This document shows, piece by piece, positions 1 to 4,862 of a stretch of DNA of 6,661 bases. The DNA lies in NCBI GenBank assembly GCA_946627905.1, contig CAMOVY010000061.1, positions 1 through 6,661 of the forward strand. Direction: 5' to 3'. Origin of the DNA: an uncultured Clostridia bacterium (lineage in GTDB: Bacteria > Bacillota > Clostridia > Christensenellales > Borkfalkiaceae). Under the pieces are notes generated by a model. The model was not told the DNA's origin. It was given only the letters and a program-made list of their open reading frames with translations, and did no database searches. The position numbers and the translations under genes were made by a program. How positions within the stretch are numbered: position 1 is the stretch's first letter; every line of letters begins with the position of its first letter.

Positions 1-774
1 ATACTTATTTCTTCCGACGTGTCGGTAAAGACCGCTATGGAAATCGTGGACGAAATACGCGAAACCGCCATAAAAGAAAAATGCCGCGATAAAGACTACG
101 TTATAGACCTTTTAAAAAAGGAACTGTTTGAAACGCTGGACTATGCCGAGCCGATTGAGTTTACACCGCCCGTCGCCATTATGGTAGTGGGCGTAAACGG
201 CGTCGGTAAAACCACTACGATAGGCAAACTTGCCAACAAATTCATTAAAGAAGGCAAGTCGGTATCTATTGCCGCTGCGGACACTTTCCGCGCCGCCGCG
301 GTAGACCAACTTTCGGTGTGGGCGGACAGGGCAAAGGTCAGGATAATAAAGAGCGACGAAGGGGCGGACGCTTCCGCCGTGGTTTTCGACGCGGTATCCA
401 GCGCCAAAGCCAAAAAAACCGACGTGCTTATTATAGACACGGCGGGCAGATTGCACGTTAAAGCCAACCTGATGGAAGAACTTAAAAAGATGGACAGGGT
501 GCTAAAGCGGGAATATCCTGACGCGAAGATTATAAAACTTATAGTGCTTGACGCGACGACGGGGCAGAACGCGTACAACCAAGTAGAAACGTTTAATCAG
601 GCAGTCGGTATCGACGGTATAATTTTAACGAAGCTTGACGGTACGGCAAAGGGCGGGTTTATAATTTCACTTTCCTACGAGTTAGAAGTGCCCGTTTGTT
701 TTGTCGGCACGGGTGAAAAAATCGACGATATAGAAGATTTTGACGCAAAAGAATTTATAGAAGCACTGTTTTAA
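1..774 (+). CDS. ftsY: Signal recognition particle receptor FtsY (5'-truncated by window edge)
   Basis: FtsY is the membrane-associated SRP receptor GTPase; it pairs with Ffh so that ribosomes making membrane proteins dock at the translocon. The reading frame is open from base 1, and the first visible residues (ILISSDVSVKTA) match the end of the N domain, so the GTG at 19 is internal and the true start lies upstream. Of the 257 visible residues, GVNGVGKTT (about 64-72) is the P-loop, DTFRAAA (94-100) the insertion-box region, DTAGR (146-150) G3, TKLDG (210-214) G4 and GTGEK (236-240) the closing loop. The end in FDAKEFIEALF is typical for FtsY. Ffh is also a family member, but the GVNGVGKTT and GTAKGG forms plus the absence of an M domain identify this one as FtsY. 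Two hairpins follow the stop, so it is probably transcribed apart from the ylxM operon. Confidence 0.97.
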   Translation: MLISSDVSVKTAMEIVDEIRETAIKEKCRDKDYVIDLLKKELFETLDYAEPIEFTPPVAIMVVGVNGVGKTTTIGKLANKFIKEGKSVSIAAADTFRAAAVDQLSVWADRAKVRIIKSDEGADASAVVFDAVSSAKAKKTDVLIIDTAGRLHVKANLMEELKKMDRVLKREYPDAKIIKLIVLDATTGQNAYNQVETFNQAVGIDGIILTKLDGTAKGGFIISLSYELEVPVCFVGTGEKIDDIEDFDAKEFIEALF

Positions 775-812
775 GGTGGAAGAACTGTTTTTCGAATCCG
801 TTCTTCCTCCTT
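773..812. repeat. Imperfect inverted repeat directly after ftsY
   Basis: AAGG-T-GGAAGAAC (773-785) pairs with GTTCTTCC-T-CCTT (800-812), giving a 13-position stem with one T:T mismatch and a 14-base loop. The stem starts inside the ftsY stop codon. No T-tract follows on the plus strand (TAAAAATCCCC comes next), so it is not a standard intrinsic terminator. It may protect the 3' end of the mRNA or work together with the next hairpin; that role is inferred. Confidence 0.6.
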
Positions 813-860
813 AAAAATCCCCTAATTCCGAAAACTCTTTAAAGGTATAAATTACAACAA

Positions 861-890
861 CACCCCCTTTGGTTTCAAAGGGGGTTTAAT
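861..890. terminator. Probable bidirectional terminator between ftsY and the XRE gene
   Basis: CCCCCTTT (863-870) and AAAGGGGG (877-884) form a perfect 8-bp stem around the loop GGTTTC. On the plus strand TTTAAT follows, a short T-run. On the minus strand the hairpin begins just after the XRE stop codon (886-888) and is followed by TGTTGTTGTAATTT. The position between two convergent genes fits a shared terminator. Neither T-tract is strong, so efficiency is uncertain. Confidence 0.65.
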
Positions 891-1095
891 CTTCCGTTGT
901 TCCGATAAGAAAATCAACGCTCACATCAAAATATTTAGCAATACGAATAAGACTTGACATAGTAGGTTCACGTAAACCGTTTTCCCATAGGCTTATAGTT
1001 CCTTTACTGACGCCGAGTTCTTTTGCAAGTTCAACTTGTCCTACTCTTTTTTCTTTTCTTAAAATCTTTAATTTTTCTTTGAAAATATTTTCCAT
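886..1095 (-). CDS. Small XRE/HTH_3-family transcriptional repressor
   Basis: This 69-residue protein is almost entirely one Cro/C1-type helix-turn-helix domain. After an N-terminal helix (KLKILRKEKR), VGQVELAKELGVS and KGTISLWENG (about 18-40) form the two DNA-binding helices, and REPTMSSLIRIAKYFDVSVDFLIG is the typical tail of the domain. There is no sensor, protease or membrane domain, so it is a stand-alone repressor or repressor-like protein. It is AT-richer than its neighbours and points against the operon, suggesting a later insertion between ftsY and ylxM. The ATG at 1095 is the only sensible start; upstream on its own strand there is no SD, only AAATGTGAGAATATAAAATT. Two matching dyads lie upstream (1105-1122 and 1134-1151) and are likely its binding sites, so self-control is probable. 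Target genes and any inducing signal cannot be read from the sequence. Confidence 0.88.
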   Translation of the reverse strand: MENIFKEKLKILRKEKRVGQVELAKELGVSKGTISLWENGLREPTMSSLIRIAKYFDVSVDFLIGTTED

Positions 1096-1104
1096 AATTT
1101 TATA

Positions 1105-1122
1105 TTCTCACATTTGTAAGAA
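1105..1122. promoter_or_regulatory. Operator-like dyad O1, proximal to the XRE gene
   Basis: TTCTCACA (1105-1112), spacer TT, TGTAAGAA (1115-1122). The arms match at 7 of 8 positions, and the site has the same design as O2. It ends 10 bp before the XRE start codon and covers any likely minus-strand promoter, so binding here should repress the XRE gene itself. Binding by this particular protein is inferred from position and symmetry. Confidence 0.65.
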
Positions 1123-1128
1123 AAATAC

Positions 1129-1157
1129 TTGACTTCTTACAACTGTAAGAATATAAT
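1129..1157 (+). promoter_or_regulatory. Sigma-A promoter diverging from the XRE gene
   Basis: TTGACT (1129-1134), a 17-bp spacer, then TATAAT (1152-1157): 11 of 12 consensus bases at ideal spacing. Transcription should begin near 1164. The spacer is filled by dyad O2, so the promoter should be strong when free and shut when bound. No convincing protein gene starts before ylxM at 1437; the product would be a short RNA ending at the 1200-1235 hairpin, or a longer leader running into the SRP operon. Confidence 0.8.
1134..1151. promoter_or_regulatory. Operator-like dyad O2 inside the divergent promoter
   Basis: TTCTTACA (1134-1141), AC, TGTAAGAA (1144-1151): perfect 8-bp arms. It runs from the last base of the -35 to the base before the -10, the classic place for repression by blocking RNA polymerase. 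Its centre is 29 bp from that of O1. Two copies of one dyad between a repressor gene and a divergent promoter strongly suggest that the XRE protein is the ligand. Confidence 0.75.
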
Positions 1158-1199
1158 ATAAATATGCCTATCGGAAGGTTAGTTTTCGTCAAAACACCC

Positions 1200-1235
1200 G
1201 TTTACGCCCGCGTGAAAATTCACGCGGGCGTAAAC
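1200..1235. repeat. Perfect 17-bp inverted repeat (very stable hairpin)
   Basis: The arms 1200-1216 (starting GTTTACGCCCGCG) and 1219-1235 (ending CGGGCGTAAAC) are exact reverse complements around AA. The GC-rich stem lies about 36 bases after the predicted start of the O2-controlled transcript and 30 bases before the -35 of the next promoter. ATTTAAAATTAT follows on the plus strand: AT-rich but without a real T-tract, so termination is possible yet not clear. It could equally be an RNA structural element or a protein-binding palindrome. Confidence 0.85.
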
Positions 1236-1264
1236 ATTTAAAATTATATGTTAGGTAAAAATGC

Positions 1265-1293
1265 TTGACAGGCGATATTTTTTAGTGTAAAAT
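1265..1293 (+). promoter_or_regulatory. Main sigma-A promoter of the ylxM-ffh operon
   Basis: TTGACA (1265-1270) is a perfect -35, followed by a 17-bp spacer and TAAAAT (1288-1293), one base from the -10 consensus. Transcription should begin near 1300, giving a leader of about 137 nt before the ylxM ATG. It is the nearest strong promoter upstream of nine tightly spaced same-strand genes. Confidence 0.85.
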
Positions 1294-1298
1294 ATCCG

Positions 1299-1324
1299 TA
1301 TGTAAAGCAAAAACGGTTTACATA
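1299..1324 (+). promoter_or_regulatory. Dyad at the transcript start of the SRP operon
   Basis: TATGTAAA (1299-1306) and TTTACATA (1317-1324) are exact reverse complements separated by 10 bases. The dyad begins at the predicted start site of the 1265 promoter. It could be a 5'-terminal mRNA hairpin or an operator. The half-sites are oriented opposite to O1 and O2 (TGTAA first, TTACA second), so the XRE protein is not an obvious ligand. Confidence 0.45.
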
Positions 1325-1332
1325 GGATAAAA

Positions 1333-1407
1333 GAGATTGCCGCGACCGCTACGCGGTCTCGCAAAGACAACGCTTATTGTCATTGCGAGCGTAAGCGAAG
1401 CAATCTC
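1333..1407. repeat. Dispersed REP/MITE-like palindromic element in the operon leader
   Basis: The ends GAGATTGC (1333-1340) and GCAATCTC (1400-1407) are exact reverse complements. CTCGCAAAGACAA (1358-1370) pairs with TTGTCATTGCGAG (1377-1389) with one mismatch, around the loop CGCTTA. The left arm also contains its own hairpin, GACCGC-TAC-GCGGTC (1344-1358). The wording (GAGATTGC...CGCAATGACA) resembles a short palindromic repeat I recall being spread through many bacterial genomes. It has no coding capacity. It lies inside the mRNA leader, ending 16 bases before the ylxM SD. Copy number in this genome cannot be judged here. Confidence 0.7.
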
Positions 1408-1423
1408 ATCACGTAAGGGTGAT

Positions 1424-1429
1424 AAGGGG
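1424..1429 (+). promoter_or_regulatory. Ribosome binding site that sets the ylxM start
   Basis: AAGGGG lies 7 bases before the ATG at 1437. A GTG at 1419 would give a longer protein but puts this SD inside the coding region and has no good SD of its own, so the ATG is preferred. Confidence 0.8.
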
Positions 1430-1436
1430 TGCGCGT

Positions 1437-1733
1437 ATGGAAAACGATATTTATTTCGTGCAACTGTTCGATATTTATAAAGGACTTTTGACCGAATATC
1501 AAAGGGAACTGTTTTCTATGCGCTACTCGCTTGATATGTCTTTTGCCGAAATGGCTGTGGAAACGGGGGCAAGCAGGCAAAGCGCTTTCGACGGCATAAA
1601 AAAGATAAAAGAAAAACTTGCGGAGTATGAAAGTGTTTTAGGACTTAAAGCAAAGTACGACGCGCTTTCGGAATTTGCCGATACTCTTTCGGATAAAGAA
1701 AAAACCGAGTTGAACGAAATTTTAGGTAGATAA
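1437..1733 (+). CDS. ylxM: YlxM-family helix-turn-helix protein of the SRP operon
   Basis: A 98-residue protein. The opening (VQLFDIYKGLLTEYQRELFSMRYSLDMS) and the sigma-region-4-like helix-turn-helix FAEMAVETGASRQSAFDGIKKIKEKL (roughly 36-61) match YlxM/p13 proteins, which are nearly always encoded just before ffh. In streptococci the homologue is reported to bind SRP components and tune SRP GTPase activity; whether it also binds DNA is not settled. The C-terminal third is helical and charged (LSDKEKTELNEILGR). The start is the ATG at 1437, supported by AAGGGG 7 bases upstream. The stop overlaps the ffh start by one base (TAATG), so translation of the two is probably coupled. Its mRNA leader carries the 75-bp palindromic repeat. 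Confidence 0.93.
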   Translation: MENDIYFVQLFDIYKGLLTEYQRELFSMRYSLDMSFAEMAVETGASRQSAFDGIKKIKEKLAEYESVLGLKAKYDALSEFADTLSDKEKTELNEILGR

Positions 1734-3055
1734 TGGGGTTATTTTCAGGACTTTCGGAAAAACTTAATCACATATTCAGTAAACTGACCAAAAAGGGCAG
1801 GCTTACCGAACTTGAAATAAAAACGGCTATGCGCGAAGTGCGCGTGGCGCTGTTAGAGGCGGACGTCAATATCGGCGTAGTCAAGGACTTTGTGGCAAAA
1901 GTTTCCGAACGCGCCGTAGGTCAGGAGATTTTAAAGAGTTTAAGTCCGACCGAACAAGTTATAAAAATCGTCAACGAAGAACTGATTGCGTTAATGGGCG
2001 CAACCAACGCAAAACTTGCGGTAGCAGATAATCCGCCGACCGTTATAATGATGGCGGGACTTCAGGGCGCGGGCAAAACCACGCTGGTCGGAAAACTTGG
2101 GTTTATGCTTAAAAAGCAGGGCAAAAAGCCGCTTTTAGTGGCTTGCGACGTGTACCGCCCCGCGGCAATAAACCAACTTAAAGTAGTGGGCGAAAAGGCG
2201 GGCTGCACCGTTTTTGAAAAGGGGCAGGGAAACCCCGTTAAAATCGCCAAAGAAGGCGTTGCTTACGCTAAATCCTACGGGTTCGATACGGTTATAATCG
2301 ATACCGCGGGCAGACTTCAGATAGACGACGCGCTTATGCGCGAACTAGAAGAAATAAAGGCGGCAGTAAACCCCGCAGAAATCCTTTTGGTTATAGATTC
2401 TATGACGGGGCAAGTCGCGGTGGACGTTGCGGACACCTTTAACCGCCGTCTGGAAATTTCGGGCTTGGTGCTTACCAAACTTGACGGCGACACGCGCGGC
2501 GGCGCTACGCTTTCCGCCAAAGCCATTACGGGAAAACCGATAAAATTCTGTTCTGTAGGCGAAAAACTCGGCGATTTAGAACCTTTCTATCCCGACCGTA
2601 TGGCAAACCGCATTTTGGGTATGGGCGACGTTTTAACCCTTATCGAAAAGGCGCAGGAAGCGATTACCGAAGCGGACGCCAAAAAGATGGAAAAAAAGAT
2701 AAAGGAAAATTCCTTTACTTTGGACGACTATCTTACGCAGTTTGAGACCATGAAAAAGATGGGCGGGATAAAAGATATTCTGTCTATGATGCCGAATATG
2801 GGTATGGGCGGCGGTAAATTCAAAATCCGCGAAGAAGACGTGGACGAAAAGAAGATGCTTTCTATGAAAGCGGTTATTCAGTCTATGACCTTAAAAGAGC
2901 GGCAGAACCCGAACATAATAAACTCTTCCAGAAAGCAGCGCATAGCAAAGGGCAGCGGCACGAGCGTGCAGGAAGTAAACAGGGTGTTAAAGCAGTTCGA
3001 GCAGACCAAACAACTTATGAAACAGATGAAAAATAATAAAGCGTTTAAATTTTAA
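1733..3055 (+). CDS. ffh: Signal recognition particle GTPase Ffh (SRP54)
   Basis: Ffh binds 4.5S/6S RNA and hydrophobic signal sequences emerging from the ribosome, then docks with FtsY. The 440 residues show the full layout. The N domain carries ALLEADVN (39-46). The G domain has P-loop GLQGAGKTT (109-117), DVYRPAA (139-145), DTAGR (190-194), TKLDGDTRGG (248-257) and GEKLGDLEPF (277-286). A methionine-rich M domain starts near 325, with the finger-loop region LSMMPNMGMGGG (350-361) and the RNA-binding SSRKQRIAKGSGTSVQEVNRV (398-418, GSG at 407-409). Length is normal for Firmicutes. No break or missing key residue is seen. The start overlaps the ylxM stop (TAATG) with a modest AGG six bases upstream. 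rpsP follows after 18 bases. Confidence 0.99.
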   Translation: MGLFSGLSEKLNHIFSKLTKKGRLTELEIKTAMREVRVALLEADVNIGVVKDFVAKVSERAVGQEILKSLSPTEQVIKIVNEELIALMGATNAKLAVADNPPTVIMMAGLQGAGKTTLVGKLGFMLKKQGKKPLLVACDVYRPAAINQLKVVGEKAGCTVFEKGQGNPVKIAKEGVAYAKSYGFDTVIIDTAGRLQIDDALMRELEEIKAAVNPAEILLVIDSMTGQVAVDVADTFNRRLEISGLVLTKLDGDTRGGATLSAKAITGKPIKFCSVGEKLGDLEPFYPDRMANRILGMGDVLTLIEKAQEAITEADAKKMEKKIKENSFTLDDYLTQFETMKKMGGIKDILSMMPNMGMGGGKFKIREEDVDEKKMLSMKAVIQSMTLKERQNPNIINSSRKQRIAKGSGTSVQEVNRVLKQFEQTKQLMKQMKNNKAFKF

Positions 3056-3073
3056 CGCACAAGGAGATATATT

Positions 3074-3370
3074 ATGGCAGTAAAAATGAGATTAACCAGA
3101 ATGGGCGACAAAAAATCACCCTTCTACCGTATCGTAATTACGGACAGCAGAACCGCGCGCGACGGCGCTTACGTGGATAAAGTAGGGCATTATAACCCCA
3201 TCGCTAATCCCGCGGAAGTCGTTATCGACAAGGAAAAGGCGCTTGATTGGCTTAAAAAAGGCGTTCAGCCCACCGCGACCGTTAAAAACCTTCTTATAAA
3301 CGAAGGCGTTATCGAAAAGCCCGCTAAACTTTCCCCGTCTAAAACGAAAGTTCGTAAATCCAAAAAGTAA
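3074..3370 (+). CDS. rpsP: 30S ribosomal protein S16
   Basis: S16 is a primary assembly protein of the 30S subunit that contacts 16S rRNA. The 98-residue sequence starts AVKMRLTRMGDKKSPFYRIVITDSR, the S16 signature, followed by DGAYVDKVGHYNP and the region EKALDWLKKGVQPTATVKNLL; the tail is lysine-rich (SPSKTKVRKSKK), as is common in this family. AAGGAG (3061-3066) seven bases before the ATG is the best SD in the window, as expected for a highly expressed ribosomal protein inside a mixed operon. Placement between ffh and khpA is the usual Firmicutes order. Confidence 0.99.
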   Translation: MAVKMRLTRMGDKKSPFYRIVITDSRTARDGAYVDKVGHYNPIANPAEVVIDKEKALDWLKKGVQPTATVKNLLINEGVIEKPAKLSPSKTKVRKSKK

Positions 3371-3391
3371 GGGTAAAAGGGGTAAGGGCTT

Positions 3392-3634
3392 ATGATAGAA
3401 CTTATTAAATTCGTTGTCGGAACCTTTGCCGAAAATAAAGACGCTATCGTTTATGACGTGGAGGACGACGGCAGAAACGTTAACGTGTCTATAACGTTAG
3501 ACGCCGCTGATATGGGCAAGGTTATCGGCAGACAGGGCAAAATAGCCAAAGCGCTTCGCACGCTTGTAAAAGCGGGTTCTTTGAAAGAGAACAAAAAGTA
3601 CAATATAGAAATCAAAGAAAAAGACGCGGAATAA
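3392..3634 (+). CDS. khpA: KH-domain RNA-binding protein KhpA (YlqC)
   Basis: An 80-residue single KH domain. The core VIGRQGKIAKALRTLV (44-59) carries the GxxG loop (GRQG, 46-49) that grips single-stranded RNA; before it lies a beta-rich stretch (VNVSITLDAADMG). Members of this family (YlqC/KhpA) are reported to dimerise with KhpB/Jag and affect cell elongation and sRNA handling in Gram-positive bacteria; none of that can be tested from this window. The start ATG has AAGGGG (3377-3382) nine bases upstream. The stop codon lies in the loop of a 7-bp hairpin (3625-3643), and 54 bases separate it from rimM, the widest gap inside the operon. Confidence 0.95.
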   Translation: MIELIKFVVGTFAENKDAIVYDVEDDGRNVNVSITLDAADMGKVIGRQGKIAKALRTLVKAGSLKENKKYNIEIKEKDAE

Positions 3635-3657
3635 TTTTCCGCGCGCGTAGCGCTACG
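3625..3657 (+). repeat. GC-rich hairpin and palindrome between khpA and rimM
   Basis: CGCGGAA (3625-3631) pairs with TTCCGCG (3637-3643) around the loop TAATT, which contains the khpA stop codon. Next comes the perfect 12-bp palindrome CGTAGCGCTACG (3646-3657). No T-tract follows, so this is not a full terminator. It could slow decay of the upstream mRNA or set a different expression level for rimM onward; this is inference. Confidence 0.5.
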
Positions 3658-3688
3658 GTACTTTGTCAGCGCCGCGGAGACAATTTCT

Positions 3689-4198
3689 ATGGAAGATACT
3701 TTTAAAATCGGTCTTATAGTTAAACCGCACGGCGTGCACGGGGAGTTGAAGGTTATGCCTTTAACCGACGATTCCGCGCGGTTTAAAAGACTTAAAAACG
3801 TTATAATCGACGGCAAAAACTACGGCGTAAGCGGCACGAAGATTGCGGCGGACGCCGTGTATTTGTCTTTATCGGAAATTTGCGACAGAAATACCGCGGA
3901 ACTCTTTCGCGGTAAGTTTCTGCGCGTTAAAAGAGAAGACGCAGAGCCGTTAGATGAAAATTCCTACTATATAGCGGATATTATCGGGTGCAAGGTTATT
4001 ACCGAAACGGGCAAAGAAATTTGCACCGTTAAAGACGTTATTTCGGCTAAAACGGACGTGTTTGTGGGCGAAACCGCGGACGGAAAAACCGTGCGCTTTC
4101 CGTTTTTAAAAGACGCGCTTTATAGCGTGGATATAGCCGCGCGCACAATTACCGTAAAAGAAAAACGCTTCGGGGAGATTTGCCTTTATGAGAATTGA
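3689..4198 (+). CDS. rimM: 16S rRNA processing / 30S maturation protein RimM
   Basis: RimM helps the 30S head mature and binds S19. The 169 residues show the two family domains: an N-terminal barrel with FKIGLIVKPHGVHGELKV (5-22) and a C-terminal PRC barrel with YYIADIIGCKV (93-103), ICTVKDVISAKTDVFVG (111-127), RFPFLKDALYSVDIAARTITV (136-156). The 127-136 stretch is polar (ETADGKTVRF) where many homologues have a hydrophobic strand, but the PRC pattern is still clear. GGAG (3676-3679) nine bases before the ATG supports the start. The 3' end overlaps trmD by 11 bases, indicating coupled translation, as expected because RimM and TrmD are co-expressed in many bacteria. Confidence 0.96.
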   Translation: MEDTFKIGLIVKPHGVHGELKVMPLTDDSARFKRLKNVIIDGKNYGVSGTKIAADAVYLSLSEICDRNTAELFRGKFLRVKREDAEPLDENSYYIADIIGCKVITETGKEICTVKDVISAKTDVFVGETADGKTVRFPFLKDALYSVDIAARTITVKEKRFGEICLYEN

Positions 4199-4862
4199 TA
4201 TTTTAACGCTGTTTCCCGAAATGTTCGCGCCGCTTAAGGAAAGCATTATCGGGCGGGCAGTAAGCGGCGGAAAAGCCGAAATAGTTATAACCGATATCCG
4301 CGACTATACTCTTGACAAACACAAAAAGTGCGACGATACGCCTTTCGGCGGCGGCGCAGGTATGGTTATGATGGCGCAGCCCATATCTTCGGCGATAGAA
4401 GCGGTAGACCCCGAACATAAGGCAAAACGCATTTATCTTTCGCCAAAGGGCAGGGTGTTTAATCAGTCCATCGTAAAAGAGTACGCCGCGCTTGACAGAA
4501 TTCTGCTGTTATGCGGGCATTACGAAGGCGTTGACCAGCGGGTGATAGACCTTTATATAGACGAAGAACTGTCTATCGGCGACTACGTGTTAACGGGCGG
4601 TGAAATACCCGCAATGGCTGTTGCCGATGCCGTGCTGCGCTACGTAGACGGGGTAATAAACAGTAATTCCCTGTTACAGGAAAGTTTTACCGGCGGGCTT
4701 TTGGAGTACCCGCAGTACACTAAACCGCGCGAGTTTATGGGGCTTACCGTTCCCGAAGTTTTAATTTCGGGCAATCACGAAAAAATCGACGAGTGGCGAA
4801 AAGCGCAGGCGGAAAAAATCACGCGTGAAAACCGCCCCGATTTATTGAAAGGGGATAAGTAA
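4188..4862 (+). CDS. trmD: tRNA (guanine-N1)-methyltransferase TrmD
   Basis: TrmD transfers a methyl group from S-adenosylmethionine to N1 of G37 in tRNAs, preventing +1 frameshifts; it works as a dimer with a trefoil-knot fold. In the 224 residues one sees DYTLDKHKKCDDTPFGGGAGM (39-59), LLCGHYEGVDQRV (107-119), the knot and SAM loop SIGDYVLTGGEIPAMAV (129-145), DAVLR (147-151), and SFTGGLLEYPQYTKP (166-180). The position of the proposed general-base Asp (DSF in E. coli and Haemophilus) is Glu165 here (QESF), a conservative change. GGGGAG (4172-4177) ten bases upstream is the SD and lies inside rimM. The stop overlaps the rbgA start (TAATG). rplS, the usual next gene, is absent. Confidence 0.98.
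   Translation: MRIDILTLFPEMFAPLKESIIGRAVSGGKAEIVITDIRDYTLDKHKKCDDTPFGGGAGMVMMAQPISSAIEAVDPEHKAKRIYLSPKGRVFNQSIVKEYAALDRILLLCGHYEGVDQRVIDLYIDEELSIGDYVLTGGEIPAMAVADAVLRYVDGVINSNSLLQESFTGGLLEYPQYTKPREFMGLTVPEVLISGNHEKIDEWRKAQAEKITRENRPDLLKGDK

Noticed and set aside
19..21. GTG as the start of ftsY
   Set aside because: The frame continues upstream with family-typical residues (ILISSD), so it is internal and the gene is cut by the window edge.
112..578. Two minus-strand frames (114 and 145 codons) across ftsY
   Set aside because: They are shadows of the ftsY coding frame with low-complexity sequence and no family resemblance.
1164..1241. 25-codon ATG frame (MPIGRLVFVKTPVYARVKIHAGVNI) at the predicted start of the O2-controlled transcript
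   Set aside because: It has no SD because the ATG falls at the predicted RNA 5' end, and nearly half of it is the perfect inverted repeat, so the frame is more likely a by-product of the hairpin than a peptide gene.
1299..1324. Third operator for the XRE protein
   Set aside because: The half-sites are in the opposite order and 10 bases apart instead of 2, so it does not match the O1/O2 motif.
1333..1407. CRISPR repeat or riboswitch
   Set aside because: There is only one unit with no spacers, and the long palindrome with exact ends fits a dispersed repeat rather than a known ligand-binding fold.
1380..1580. Minus-strand 66-codon frame over the repeat and the ylxM start
   Set aside because: It is antisense to ylxM, starts in a palindromic repeat, lacks an SD and has no recognisable domain.
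3451..3816. Minus-strand 121-codon frame across khpA and rimM
   Set aside because: It is antisense to two clear genes and has no SD or domain.
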